Shown: positions 1-8,555 of the stretch, piece after piece | Layout: each line of letters begins with the position of its first letter | Position numbering within the stretch: position 1 is the stretch's first letter | Assembly (NCBI GenBank): GCA_937915545.1 | Contig: CALGIJ010000019.1 | Location: 62,001 to 126,000, forward strand | From: an uncultured Desulfobacterales bacterium | GTDB taxonomy: Bacteria; Desulfobacterota; Desulfobulbia; Desulfobulbales; Desulfocapsaceae | Length of the DNA: 64,000 nt | Direction: 5' to 3' | Notes under the pieces: model-generated | Database searches by the model: none | The model's input: the letters and a program-made list of their open reading frames with translations, nothing else | What the model was told of the DNA's origin: nothing | Translations under genes and position numbers: made by a program

Positions 1-1346
1 ACGAGATGCCCGGTCATCGCCGCCTGCACGGCATGGGCGGCGGTTTCGTGGTCGCGGATCTCGCCGATCATGATGATGTCCGGGTCCTGGCGCAGGATGT
101 TGCGCAGAATGGTGGAGAAGGTGATGTCGATGAGCGGCTGGACGGCGATCTGGTTGAACTCCTCGTAGACCATCTCCACCGGGTCCTCGACGGTGACGAT
201 GTTCTTCTCCGGGGTGGCGATCTCCTTCAGGGTCGAATAGAGGGTGGTCGACTTGCCGCTGCCGGTCGGGCCGGTCACCAGGATGATGCCGTGCGGCGAG
301 GCCATGAACGACCTGAAGACATCGAGGTCCCTCTTCGAGAAGCCGAGGTTCTCCACCTGCTGGAAGACCATGTCCGAATCGAGGATACGCATCACCACCT
401 TCTCGCCGAAGGCAACCGGCACCGTGGAGACGCGGATCTCGACGTCTTTGCCGCTCCTCTCCCCCACCTTGATGCGGCCGTCCTGGGGGCGGCGTTTTTC
501 GGCGATATCCATGCGCGCCAGGAACTTGATGCGCGAGGTGATCGCCGAGTGTACCGCCTTGGGCAGGTTGTAGATGGTGTGCAGGCTGCCGTCGATGCGG
601 AAGCGCACCATCGACACGCCGCGCTTGGGCTCGATATGGATGTCGCTGGCGCGCTGCTCGAGGGCGTAATGGAAGATATGGTTGACCGCCGTCTTGATAT
701 GCTGGTCGGTGGAGGTGATCTCCTTGGAGGCGGAGATCTTCACATAGCGCTCGAGGTTGCCGATGTCGACCGGGGCGGATCCCGCCGTGACCACCCCGAA
801 TTGGTCCTCGGCGGCGCTGATCGAGTGTTGAAAACCGAAAAATTCGGCGATGATGCGCTTGATATCGGACTTGGTGGCGAGATAGGGGCGAATCCTCACC
901 TGATTGGTCTGCTCGATGTCGGCCAGGGCGGTCTGGCAGTCGGGGTGGTAGATGGCGGTCTCCAGGACCCCCTCCTCGAGCTTGAAGGGCAGGATCATCT
1001 GGCGGATGGCGAAGTTGCGCGGGATGGTCTTGGTGGCTACCTCCATGTCGAGGTCGAGGGGGTCGAGCTTCTTGAAGGGCAGCTTCTTTTCCCTGGCGAT
1101 GGCCTGGATGATCGTCTCCTCGTCGACGAGCCGGCCCTCGCCGCCCGGCAACTTGAGGTTGAAGGCGGTGACGATGTCCACCATGTCCGGGAAGTCCTTG
1201 TCGATCTCGCCTTCGCGCCCGGCCGAGCGGAGCAGCTTCTGCCGCATCTTGCCTTTTTCGAGGAGCACGAATTGGCGCTGTTTGGCGGTGAGGAGGCGCA
1301 GGTCGACCAGAAGGTCGAGGAGTTCGTCGCTTTGCAGGAGTTTCAT
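1..1346 (-). CDS. GspE/PilB-type secretion or pilus assembly ATPase, 3'-truncated by window edge
   Basis: Hexameric cytoplasmic ATPase that powers type IV pilus extension or type II secretion. 448 codons are visible from an ATG at 1346; the C-terminal part runs off the left edge. Reading the minus strand gives an N-terminal MshEN-like region, then the ATPase core: a Walker A motif GPTGSGKST around residue 360, the Asp-box region TVEDPVE, and the Walker B/His-box stretch DPDIIMIGEIRDHETAAHA just before the edge. The N-terminal domain does not show an obvious c-di-GMP-binding motif. PilB and GspE cannot be told apart without the missing end and the neighbouring genes, so no symbol is given. The next gene (M48 protease) lies 139 bp upstream on the same strand and is probably a separate unit. 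Confidence 0.93.
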   Translation of the reverse strand, partial: MKLLQSDELLDLLVDLRLLTAKQRQFVLLEKGKMRQKLLRSAGREGEIDKDFPDMVDIVTAFNLKLPGGEGRLVDEETIIQAIAREKKLPFKKLDPLDLDMEVATKTIPRNFAIRQMILPFKLEEGVLETAIYHPDCQTALADIEQTNQVRIRPYLATKSDIKRIIAEFFGFQHSISAAEDQFGVVTAGSAPVDIGNLERYVKISASKEITSTDQHIKTAVNHIFHYALEQRASDIHIEPKRGVSMVRFRIDGSLHTIYNLPKAVHSAITSRIKFLARMDIAEKRRPQDGRIKVGERSGKDVEIRVSTVPVAFGEKVVMRILDSDMVFQQVENLGFSKRDLDVFRSFMASPHGIILVTGPTGSGKSTTLYSTLKEIATPEKNIVTVEDPVEMVYEEFNQIAVQPLIDITFSTILRNILRQDPDIIMIGEIRDHETAAHAVQAAMTGHL

Positions 1347-1485
1347 TGCCGTCTCTTGGGTGCGGGGAAAATACGATGATCGCCCCATTGTTCCCGCCGA
1401 CGAAGGGTTTTGCAAGGGAATTTGCCCCCTTGCCGTGCAATGGGGGGCGGCTGGCGGGCCCATGCCCTCTCTCGTCAGCAGCCTC

Positions 1486-3330
1486 TCACGTGGGCGGCGC
1501 CGCTCTGTTCTTCTTCAGCTGCTCGACCTCGTCTTCGTAGGAGCGGGCGGTGAATCGGGCGATCTGGGCCAGGTAGAAGCGCTTCTGCGCCGGGTCGGCG
1601 AGGATCGCCTGCCGCTCGGCATGCACCGCTTCCTCGATGAGGCCGTTGGCCCAGTAGGCGGTGGCCAGGGTGTCGAGGATATAGCCGCGCGGCTGGATGG
1701 TGGCGGCGGCGCGGGCCAGGGTCAGGGCGGTGAGCGGGTCGCGCAGTTCCAGGCGTTCCGCGGTCAGCAGCAGCCAGGCGAGATTGTTGAGGATCTCCGG
1801 GTTGCCCGGTTCGAGGGCCATGGCCTTCTCGTAGGCGGCCAGCGCCTGGTCTTCCATCTTCCGGGAAGCCATCAGGTCGCCGATGAGACGCTGCCACAGG
1901 GCGCGGTCCGGCTCCTGCCGGGCCATATGGAAGATGACCGTTTCGGCGAACTGCTCCTGGTAGCGCGCCGCCAGCTCTTCCTTGGGGATATATTGCACCA
2001 GGGCGATGGCCAGCGCCAGGGTGGCGACATAGGCCCACAGGCTGCGTCGCACCTTGCGGTCGTGGCGGGCGATCAGCCTGGGGTCCCGCTCGGCCTGCAG
2101 CAGGCAGTCGATGCGCTCGCCGATGCCGAAGTGGTGCCAGTTGCGCTGGTCGCGGATGTTGCCGCTCATCACCGCGATCTTCTCGAAGGCGGCGATCAGC
2201 GCCCGCGCGTTGCCGATGGCCGCCAGGCTGAAGAGGTCGGCCTGGCGCTCGAAATTGCGCACGAAATAGCCGAAGAGGAAGCGAAAGTAGAGCAGCAGGC
2301 AGATGAGCAGGGGCACCGCCCCGACCAGGGTGAGTACGGTGTCCGGGGAAATGTTGCTGGCGATCAGCAGTCCCGTGAAGCGCTCCTGGGAGAGGGCCAG
2401 GTAGATGAGGGGCTCGGCGAGCAGCCCGGCAAGGACGCTGAAGCCGCCGAGGATGAGGACATAGAGCAGCAGGTGCAGCTTTTTGACATGGCCGATCTCG
2501 TGGGCGACCACCGCCTCGAGCTCTTCGCCGGTCATGGTCTCGATCAGCGCCGGGGTGATGAGGATATAGCGCAGGCCGGGCACGATGCCGATGACGCCGG
2601 CGGTCAGGGCCCTGCCTTCGAACAGCGGCCAGAGATAGAAGGTTACCGAGAAGTTCTGTCTGGCGCAGAAGCTGTCGAGGCGAGTTTTCAGGTATCCTTC
2701 GGGAAGTTCGCGGCAGTTCCACAGCCGTCGTACCAGCGGCGGGAAGAAAATGACCACGAAGAGGAAGAAGACCATGAAGAGCAGCAGGTCGCCCCATTGC
2801 GAGGCGATGAACTCCTTGAGGCCGACGATGGGCAGCAGCGCCAGCAGGTCATTGAGCAGGGAGAGCGCCAGCCAGGGCAGAAAGATCGGTGTGCTGGCCT
2901 TGATGTTGGTGAGCACATGCCGCCATGCCGGGGTGCCGCTGCCGAAGATGACCCGGTAGTTGCCCCGGCTGGACAGCCACATCAGCGCGAGAAAGAGGAG
3001 GAACAGGACCAGGCCGAGGAAATTGGCGAGGGTTGGCAGGACATCGGCCAGGGGTAGTCGCGAGAGGTGGTACTTGACGTCGCAGGCATAGAGGGCCGCA
3101 CCGTAGAAGACCAGGGAGAGCACCGACAGCTGCTTTTCGGCGCGGAAATAGCCGGGAGGCTGCAAGGCGTCGCGGCGCGCGAAGCGTTGAACGGCCAGGG
3201 CGGCGAAGCCTGCGGCGAGAGTGGTGAGCAATGCCAGCGCCTGCCAGCCGCTCAGCCACGGGGTCTCCGGAACCCCTTCGACGGTGAACAGAAAGATGGC
3301 GACGAGAAAGAGGAGGAGGTTGGTGTACAT
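1486..3330 (-). CDS. M48 family zinc metalloprotease with C-terminal TPR-like region
   Basis: Integral-membrane zinc endopeptidase of the HtpX/Ste24 (M48) family, likely acting in quality control of membrane or envelope proteins; the substrate is unknown. The N-terminal half carries several hydrophobic segments (the first at residues 3-16). The catalytic helix has the zinc motif HEIGH, inside the stretch EELEAVVAHEIGHVKKL, followed by two more membrane segments. The last 150 residues are rich in Ala and helical, with a TPR-like pattern (LAAYEKAMALEPGNPEILNN). I place the start at the ATG at 3330; a TTG at 3342 is the alternative, and neither has a strong Shine-Dalgarno. A minus-strand promoter candidate (TTGTCA, 16-bp gap, TAGTGT) lies near 3415-3445. 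About 614 residues. Confidence 0.88.
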   Translation of the reverse strand: MYTNLLLFLVAIFLFTVEGVPETPWLSGWQALALLTTLAAGFAALAVQRFARRDALQPPGYFRAEKQLSVLSLVFYGAALYACDVKYHLSRLPLADVLPTLANFLGLVLFLLFLALMWLSSRGNYRVIFGSGTPAWRHVLTNIKASTPIFLPWLALSLLNDLLALLPIVGLKEFIASQWGDLLLFMVFFLFVVIFFPPLVRRLWNCRELPEGYLKTRLDSFCARQNFSVTFYLWPLFEGRALTAGVIGIVPGLRYILITPALIETMTGEELEAVVAHEIGHVKKLHLLLYVLILGGFSVLAGLLAEPLIYLALSQERFTGLLIASNISPDTVLTLVGAVPLLICLLLYFRFLFGYFVRNFERQADLFSLAAIGNARALIAAFEKIAVMSGNIRDQRNWHHFGIGERIDCLLQAERDPRLIARHDRKVRRSLWAYVATLALAIALVQYIPKEELAARYQEQFAETVIFHMARQEPDRALWQRLIGDLMASRKMEDQALAAYEKAMALEPGNPEILNNLAWLLLTAERLELRDPLTALTLARAAATIQPRGYILDTLATAYWANGLIEEAVHAERQAILADPAQKRFYLAQIARFTARSYEDEVEQLKKNRAAPPT

Positions 3331-3680
3331 TACAACTCGCAATCTGGCGTGGAAGGGGTTGCCGTTGGGCCGCCAGTGGGGAATGCGACCGTCGGGGTGC
3401 GGATGTCGGCTTCCAGCACACTAACATCTTTTCTTTGTTTGACAACTGGTGGTGCTGCCTGCCGGCGGGACGGACAGGGTTGAGGTGGCGGTCTGGTGCC
3501 AAAAAAGGGCTGCAGGCGCCGGAGAAACGGTACAGGCAGGCCAGATGCTGAGCAATGGCCTGTGCACCCAGGCCGGACGGGCCTTGGCAGCCAAAAACGC
3601 CCGCGAGCATGAGGGCGGCCTCATCCCCCGAGACCCACTTTGGCTTCTTGCGGTTTTTTCTCTCTTCCGTAGAATTTTAA
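3331..3680. other. Intergenic region without a supported gene
   Basis: Between the M48 protease start and the tRNA promoter. Open frames here lack start signals and family features, and I reject them. A candidate minus-strand promoter for the protease (TTGTCA and TAGTGT separated by 16 bases) lies at about 3415-3445. Nothing else is recognised. Confidence 0.5.
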
Positions 3681-3709
3681 TTGACTTTGGCTTGCGGGTA
3701 ATTTTATAT
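3681..3709 (+). promoter_or_regulatory. Sigma-70-type promoter of the tRNA gene
   Basis: TTGACT (3681-3686), a 17-base spacer and TTATAT (3704-3709), in a locally AT-rich stretch. The predicted start falls about 18 bases ahead of the tRNA 5' end. Confidence 0.65.
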
Positions 3710-3733
3710 AAACTGTTTTATCGTCAGAGAAGT

Positions 3734-3809
3734 GGGCGTATAGCTCAGCTGGTAGAGCCATCGGCTCATAACCGATCGGTCGTAGGTTCGAACCCTACTG
3801 CGCCCACCA
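3734..3809 (+). tRNA. tRNA with CAT anticodon (elongator Met or lysidine-type Ile2)
   Basis: A complete 76-base cloverleaf with encoded CCA. The acceptor stem pairs GGGCGTA with TGCGCCC (one G-T pair); the D arm is GCTC/GAGC. The anticodon stem is ATCGG/CCGAT around loop CTCATAA, giving anticodon CAT. The T arm is GTAGG/CCTAC around TTCGAAC. A normal G1-C72 pair rules out initiator tRNA. Elongator Met and the TilS-modified Ile(AUA) decoder share this anticodon and cannot be separated by eye. Confidence 0.95.
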
Positions 3810-3952
3810 TGTATCTCCTTTGTTTCTGACCACAAAAACACCGAGTTCCTTGAACGAATCGACATTCATCATACCACGGGGGGCAGGGTTGGCGCCCCTC
3901 GGCCATAATCGCCGTTGCGGGCAGGAAACGCCCGCCTCGGCGAAGCGAAGCG

Positions 3953-3985
3953 AAAGGTACATTCCCCGGGAGTGTACCTTTTTTT
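3953..3985 (+). terminator. Rho-independent terminator after the tRNA
   Basis: Stem AAAGGTACA / TGTACCTTT around an 11-base loop, running into seven T residues ending at 3985. It separates the tRNA transcript from the gene starting at 4017. The A-rich left arm could let it act weakly in the other direction too. Confidence 0.85.
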
Positions 3986-4016
3986 GTTTGCCGCATAACG
4001 TGTCCATCGAGAGGAT

Positions 4017-4841
4017 ATGACGGTAAGAGTAAAGGATATTCTCGGGTGCATCGACCGTCTCGCACCCCTGACCCTGGCCGAATCGTGGGACAATGTCGGC
4101 CTCCTCGTCGGTGACGGGGAAAGCGAGGTGAGCGCCGTGCTCGTCGGCCTCGACCCCACCTGCGGCCTCATCGAGGAGGCTATCGACCGCGGCGCCAACA
4201 CCGTGGTCACCCACCATCCCGTCATCTTCAAGCCCTTGTCGGCCATCAATACCGCCAGCGCCGAAGGCAGGCTGCTGCACAAGGCCCTCTGCAACGGCAT
4301 CTCCATCATCGCCGCCCATACCAATTTCGACAGCGCCTCCGGCGGAGTCAGCGCGGTCCTTGCCGAAAGGCTCGGCCTGGGCGAGCTGGCGCCGCTTTTG
4401 CCCGCGTCCCGGGAAGGGGAAACGGTCGGTCTTGGCTGTATCGGCAGCTATCGCCCCCCGCTTGTCGGCGAGGAGTTCCTCCCTCGTCTGCTCCAGGTCT
4501 TGCAGGTGGACCGCGTCCGCGTTGCCGGCGTGCTGCCGGAGACCGTGGCGAAGTTGGCCATCTGCGGCGGCAGCGGCTCGGAATTCGCCACCCTGGCGCG
4601 GGATCAGGGGGCTGCAGTCTATCTTTCCGCGGAAATCAAGCACAGTACTGCCATCTGGGCGGTGGAAAACCGCTACTGCGTCATCGATGGCGGCCATTAC
4701 GCCACCGAAAAGCCGGCGGTGGCCGAGCTCGTCGCCCGCCTGCGCTCCGCCGCGGCGGGGCGCCACTGGCAGGTGGAAATCTTTGAAAGCGCCACGGAGC
4801 GTCCGCCCTTCCAGGAACTGGGGGGCGTCAACCCACAGTAA
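4017..4841 (+). CDS. Nif3-like dinuclear metal-centre protein (YbgI/GTP cyclohydrolase I type 2 family)
   Basis: Member of the NIF3/YbgI family, which forms toroidal hexamers with a dinuclear metal site; the cellular role is still poorly defined despite the GTP cyclohydrolase type 2 label in databases. 274 residues, the usual bacterial length. Visible family features are the N-terminal ESWDNVGLLVGD stretch, the metal-ligand motif VVTHHPVIFK near residue 65, AAHTNFD near residue 100, and the C-terminal IDGGHYATEKPAV. The start ATG follows GAGAGG at 4009. The gene is 21 bp ahead of the zinc-ribbon gene, a pairing often seen in Deltaproteobacteria and other phyla, so they are probably cotranscribed. 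Confidence 0.93.
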   Translation: MTVRVKDILGCIDRLAPLTLAESWDNVGLLVGDGESEVSAVLVGLDPTCGLIEEAIDRGANTVVTHHPVIFKPLSAINTASAEGRLLHKALCNGISIIAAHTNFDSASGGVSAVLAERLGLGELAPLLPASREGETVGLGCIGSYRPPLVGEEFLPRLLQVLQVDRVRVAGVLPETVAKLAICGGSGSEFATLARDQGAAVYLSAEIKHSTAIWAVENRYCVIDGGHYATEKPAVAELVARLRSAAAGRHWQVEIFESATERPPFQELGGVNPQ

Positions 4842-4862
4842 CGACCATAGAGGAGAACCATT

Positions 4863-5585
4863 TTGAACGAACTTCTAAGCCAACTCATCGAACTGCAGTC
4901 CATCGACATGGAAATCGATCGGATCGACCAGGCGATCAAAGCCGAACAGAACGGCCTCGATGAACGGATTACCGCCCTGGCGAAACGGGAGGCGCTGATC
5001 ACTGAGCTGCAGGAAAAGATCGTCGCGCAGCAGAAGGAGTCCCGTAACCTCGAAGGCGATATGGCCGACCGCATGGACCATGTCCGCGAGCGTCAGTCGA
5101 AGATGATGCAGGTGCAGACCGGCCGCGAGCAGACGGCATTGCTCAAGGAAATCGAGGACGCCAAGAAGAGTGCCAAGGAGAACGAGGAGAAGGTCGTCGC
5201 CCTGATGGAGTCCATCGAGCAGCTCACCGCCCGCGTCACCGAGGAGAAAAACCTGCTCAAGGGCGAGAAGGAACTGGTCGCCGAGGAGACCGAGAAGGTC
5301 CGGGTGAGCATCGAGGAGATCAACAAGGGTAAGCGTGACAAGGATCAGCGGCGCAGTGAGCAGGCGGCGAAGATCAAGAGCGGCACCCTGCGCAAGTATG
5401 ACACCCTGCGTCAGCGGCGCAACGGCCTGGCGGTGGTCAACGTCGTCGACGGTGTCTGCCAGGGCTGCTTTATGGCCATTCCGCCGCAGCTTTTCAATCA
5501 GCTGCTGCGCGGCGACCAGCTCTTCGAGTGTCCTACCTGCCAGCGCATGATCTATTTCCAGCGCCCGGCGGAAGACAAGAACTGA
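4863..5585 (+). CDS. Coiled-coil protein with C-terminal C4 zinc ribbon (DUF164/CT398-like)
   Basis: 240 residues. Roughly residues 1-185 are a long charged coiled coil rich in Glu, Lys and Gln. The end is a C4 zinc ribbon built from CQGC (near residue 200) and CPTC (near residue 225). CT398-like relatives have this layout, and some have been linked to secretion systems and sigma-54; whether that applies here is unknown. The start is a TTG at 4863, chosen because a strong AGGAGAA Shine-Dalgarno sits 5-10 bases upstream and the coiled coil begins at once; no ATG is suitable. It follows the Nif3-like gene in an apparent operon and precedes the RNase P RNA gene. Confidence 0.88.
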   Translation: MNELLSQLIELQSIDMEIDRIDQAIKAEQNGLDERITALAKREALITELQEKIVAQQKESRNLEGDMADRMDHVRERQSKMMQVQTGREQTALLKEIEDAKKSAKENEEKVVALMESIEQLTARVTEEKNLLKGEKELVAEETEKVRVSIEEINKGKRDKDQRRSEQAAKIKSGTLRKYDTLRQRRNGLAVVNVVDGVCQGCFMAIPPQLFNQLLRGDQLFECPTCQRMIYFQRPAEDKN

Positions 5586-5634
5586 CGGCCTTTTTTCCTT
5601 TCCTCTTTCGACGAATGTCGCTAGAGTGCCGGTC

Positions 5635-5987
5635 GGGAGCGGGTGCATGATCGCTCCGGCGCAGGCCGGAGAGGAAAGTCCGAACTCTACAGGGCAGGGT
5701 GGTTCGTAACGCGAACGCCGGGCGACCGGGGGAAAGTGCCACAGAAAACAGACCGCCTGACTTCAGGTAAGGGTGAAACGGCGAGGTAAGAGCTCACCGC
5801 TTTCATGGCGACATGAAAGGCACGGTAAACCCCACCCAGAGCAAGACCAAATAGGGAGATGTTCGAGGGCGGCCCGTCCGATATCTCCGGGTAGGTTGCA
5901 CGAGGTGTCGAGCGATCGACATCCCAGTCAAATGATCATGGCCTCCTTGCGGGGTACAGAATTCGGCTTATAGCCCGCTCCCTTTTT
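5635..5987 (+). ncRNA. rnpB: RNase P RNA, bacterial type A, with terminator
   Basis: Catalytic RNA of RNase P, which trims tRNA 5' ends. Conserved segments appear in order: GAGGAAAGTCCG after P2/P3, ACAGAAAACAGACCGCC, AAGGGTGAAACGG, TAAGAGCTCACCGC, GGTAAACCCCACCCAGAGCA, and the 3' part ACAGAATTCGGCTTATAG. The P1 stem is clear: GGGAGCGGG at 5635-5643 pairs with CCCGCTCCC at 5974-5982, followed by five T residues to 5987, so P1 also works as the terminator stem. The size of about 350 nt is normal. It is followed 18 bp later by ispDF. Confidence 0.96.
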
Positions 5988-6004
5988 CACTTCTCGACCC
6001 GTTC

Positions 6005-7180
6005 ATGACCATCAGAGCCGCAGTCATCATTCCGGCCGCCGGGTTCGGCACGCGGATGAACCTCGATCGGCCGAAACAGTTCCTCCTCCTCGTCGGCGTC
6101 CCGGTGCTGGTGCGCGCCATTCGGCCCTTCCTCGCCGAGAGCCGCGTCTGCCGCATCGTCGTCGCCGCCCCGGCCGAGCACCTTGCCGAGACGCGCGCTT
6201 TTCTCGACGGCTATGGCCTCGCCGAGGGGCGGGTGCAGGTGGTGGCCGGTGGCCGCAGGCGACAGGATTCGGTGCGGGCCGGTCTCGATGTCCTTGGCGA
6301 GGACGTCGACGTGGTGCTGGTTCATGACGGGGCCCGGCCGCTTGTCTCGGTGGAACTTATCGGCCGTTGCCTGCAGGCAGCCGTACATCACGGGGCGGCC
6401 ATCGCCGCCGTGCCGGTCAAGGATACCCTCAAGCGGGGCGACGAGCGGGGCCAGGTGGCGGCCACCATCGACCGCCGCCACCTGTGGCAGGCGCAGACGC
6501 CCCAGGCGGCACGAAGGGAGCTGCTGGAAAAGGCCTATGCCGCAAACGGCGACAGGGACGTCACCGACGAGTCCTCGCTCCTCGAACAGGCGGGCATCCC
6601 CGTCACCCTGGTGGCGGGGGCGGAGGAAAATCTCAAGATCACCCGTGTGGAGGACCTCGACGTGGCACAAAGACTGCTCAGCGGCGGTGGAATGGCGGCT
6701 CTGCGCATCGGCCATGGCTACGATGCCCATCGCTTCACCGAAAACCGCCCGCTGATCCTGGGCGGGGTTGAGATCCCCCACAGCCACGGCCTCGCCGGCC
6801 ATTCCGATGCCGACGTGCTCACCCATGCCCTCTGCGATGCGCTCCTCGGCGCCTTGGGGCGCGGCGATATCGGGCGGCATTTCCCCGACAGCGACGGCCG
6901 CTACGCCGGTATCTCCTCGCTCCTCCTGCTGCGCCAGGTAATGGAGATGGTGGCCGCAGAAGGCTTCGTCGTCGGCAACGCCGATATCACCGTCGTCTGC
7001 CAGCGGCCCCGGCTGGCCCCGCATGTGCCGGCCATGGGTGAGGCGCTGGCCGCAGTCTGCCAAGTGGCCCCGGCGGCGATCAACATCAAGGCCACCACCA
7101 CCGAGGGCATGGGCTTCACCGGGAGAATGGAAGGCATCGCCTGCCATGCCGTGGTTCTCCTGCAACAACAACGAGAGTAG
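6005..7180 (+). CDS. ispDF: Bifunctional IspDF (MEP cytidylyltransferase / MECDP synthase)
   Basis: Fusion catalysing two non-consecutive steps of the MEP isoprenoid pathway: formation of CDP-methylerythritol (IspD) and cyclisation to methylerythritol 2,4-cyclodiphosphate (IspF). Residues 1 to about 230 are IspD, with the CTP-binding AAGFGTRM loop, RPKQF, and VLVHDGARP. From about residue 232 to 391 is IspF, with YDAHRF and HSDADVLTHALCDALLGA (metal ligands), DIGRHFPDSD, and TTTEGMGF near the end. IspE is not in the window. Fused IspDF is known in alpha- and epsilonproteobacteria and parts of Deltaproteobacteria. The gene sits 9 bp ahead of the peptidase gene, so cotranscription is likely. 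Confidence 0.97.
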   Translation: MTIRAAVIIPAAGFGTRMNLDRPKQFLLLVGVPVLVRAIRPFLAESRVCRIVVAAPAEHLAETRAFLDGYGLAEGRVQVVAGGRRRQDSVRAGLDVLGEDVDVVLVHDGARPLVSVELIGRCLQAAVHHGAAIAAVPVKDTLKRGDERGQVAATIDRRHLWQAQTPQAARRELLEKAYAANGDRDVTDESSLLEQAGIPVTLVAGAEENLKITRVEDLDVAQRLLSGGGMAALRIGHGYDAHRFTENRPLILGGVEIPHSHGLAGHSDADVLTHALCDALLGALGRGDIGRHFPDSDGRYAGISSLLLLRQVMEMVAAEGFVVGNADITVVCQRPRLAPHVPAMGEALAAVCQVAPAAINIKATTTEGMGFTGRMEGIACHAVVLLQQQRE

Positions 7181-7189
7181 GAACCCGAT

Positions 7190-8335
7190 ATGACCACCGC
7201 CATCGACCGCGAGCGGCTTGCCGCCACCTTTACAAAACTCTGCGGCATCAGCAGCCCTTCCCGCCGCGAAGGGAAGATCTCTGCCTATCTCAAAGAGGCC
7301 TTCGCCGCCCTGGGCGCCGACGCCGTCTACGAGGACGGCTCCGCCGTGCACACCGGCTCCCAGTCGGGCAATCTCATTGTCAGGTTCGAGGGCACCGCAC
7401 CCGGCCGCGAGGGGTTTTTCCTCTCCTGCCATATGGATACGGTGGAGCCGGCGGAAGGGGTGGAAGTGGTGCGCACCGGCGATATTTTCACCAGCCGCGG
7501 CGACACCATCCTTGGCGGGGATGACAAGACCGGCATCGCCGCGGTGCTCGAGGTGCTCACCATCCTGCGCGAGAAGCGCCTGCCCCACCCGACCATCGAG
7601 GTGATCATTACCACCTGCGAGGAGGTCGGCCTGCTCGGGGCCAAGCACCTTGACTACGACAGGCTGCACACCCGTTACGGCTACGCCCTCGACTCCACCG
7701 GTAACAACCATGTGGTTGTCGGCGCTCCCGCCGCCAATAAATTCAAGGTGGAGATCAAGGGGCTGGCGGCCCACGCCGGGCTCTGCCCGGAGGCCGGCAT
7801 CAACGCCCTGTCCCTGGCGGTGGCCGCGTTGTCGACGCTGACCGTCGGCCGGCTCGACAGCGAGTCGACCTGCAACTTCGGGGTCATCCAGGGCGGGGTG
7901 GCCACCAATATCGTCCCCGAGCGGGTGCTGCTCAAGGGCGAGGTGCGCAGCCATGACCCGGCCAAGCTCGAGCGCTACACCGGGGAGATCCTCGCCGCCT
8001 TCGAGAAGGCTGTGGCCGAGTGGGTGCCGAGCGCCATCAGTGGCGAGCAGCGCCCCTCGGTGCGCTTCGACATCGTCGACGACTATCCCTGCCTGAGGCT
8101 GGCCGAAGACGCCCCGGTGGTGACGCGGATCAGCCGGGCCGCCGCCGCCTGCGGCAAGGAATTGCGCTTTACCATTGCCGGTGGCGGCAGCGATGCCAAT
8201 ATCTTCAATGGCCGCGGTCTGCCGACGGCGATCGTCGCCACCGGCATGGACAAGGTGCACACCGTCGATGAGCGGGTCGATCTCGCCAATCTGGTCAACC
8301 TTGCCGAACTCCTCCTCGCCTTGGCCACCGAGTGA
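7190..8335 (+). CDS. M20-family aminopeptidase, peptidase T-like
   Basis: Cytoplasmic zinc exopeptidase, probably cleaving small peptides. 381 residues with the dizinc M20 signature: SCHMDTVEP near residue 82, GDTILGGDDKTGIA near residue 107 with the bridging Asp, TTCEEVGLLGA near residue 145 with catalytic and metal Glu residues, and AGGGSDANIFNGRG near the C-terminus. The dimerisation domain is inserted in the middle. It resembles the PepT-like subfamily more than true PepT; neither substrate nor symbol can be fixed from sequence. The ATG is preceded by AGGAA and lies 9 bp after ispDF. Confidence 0.92.
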   Translation: MTTAIDRERLAATFTKLCGISSPSRREGKISAYLKEAFAALGADAVYEDGSAVHTGSQSGNLIVRFEGTAPGREGFFLSCHMDTVEPAEGVEVVRTGDIFTSRGDTILGGDDKTGIAAVLEVLTILREKRLPHPTIEVIITTCEEVGLLGAKHLDYDRLHTRYGYALDSTGNNHVVVGAPAANKFKVEIKGLAAHAGLCPEAGINALSLAVAALSTLTVGRLDSESTCNFGVIQGGVATNIVPERVLLKGEVRSHDPAKLERYTGEILAAFEKAVAEWVPSAISGEQRPSVRFDIVDDYPCLRLAEDAPVVTRISRAAAACGKELRFTIAGGGSDANIFNGRGLPTAIVATGMDKVHTVDERVDLANLVNLAELLLALATE

Positions 8336-8555
8336 GGCTGAGCGGCGCCGCATCTTCTTGTTGTGAGGCGCTTCTTTGTTGTTGAATTTGGGCCGGATGT
8401 GCTTTAAGTTTGCGCTTTTCCGTTGCCGGACCGTGGTTGTCCGGGCCGGGGGCCGGGCCGTGACCCGGCGACTGCCGCCTTGCGGCAACCCGGCAGGAGC
8501 AGTCGAACCCTTGAGGAGAGGGGCGGTGTAACGCCGCACCCGAGGTGAGTTGGTG
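8336..8555 (+). other. Structured GC-rich leader upstream of purF, function unknown
   Basis: A 220-bp gap holding several stable stems on the plus strand. These are GCCGGG/CCCGGC around CCGTGA (about 8448-8473), a longer element closed by GACTGC/GCAGTC with an inner CCGC-CTT-GCGG hairpin (about 8474-8510), and GGCG/CGCC just before the ribosome-binding site. I do not recognise purine, ykkC/PRPP, THF or cobalamin riboswitch consensus sequences in it. It may be only a GC-rich untranslated leader. Confidence 0.35.

Noticed and set aside
952..3057. 701-residue open frame on the plus strand
   Set aside because: Shadow of the GspE/PilB and M48 protease genes on the minus strand; it has Arg/Ser-rich, low-complexity composition and no domain.
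3331..3733. Protein-coding frames around the tRNA promoter (for example 3449-3829 on plus)
   Set aside because: The frame runs through the tRNA gene and has no start signal or domain.
8336..8555. Purine, ykkC/PRPP, THF or cobalamin riboswitch upstream of purF
   Set aside because: Conserved core sequences of these classes were not found; only generic stems are present.
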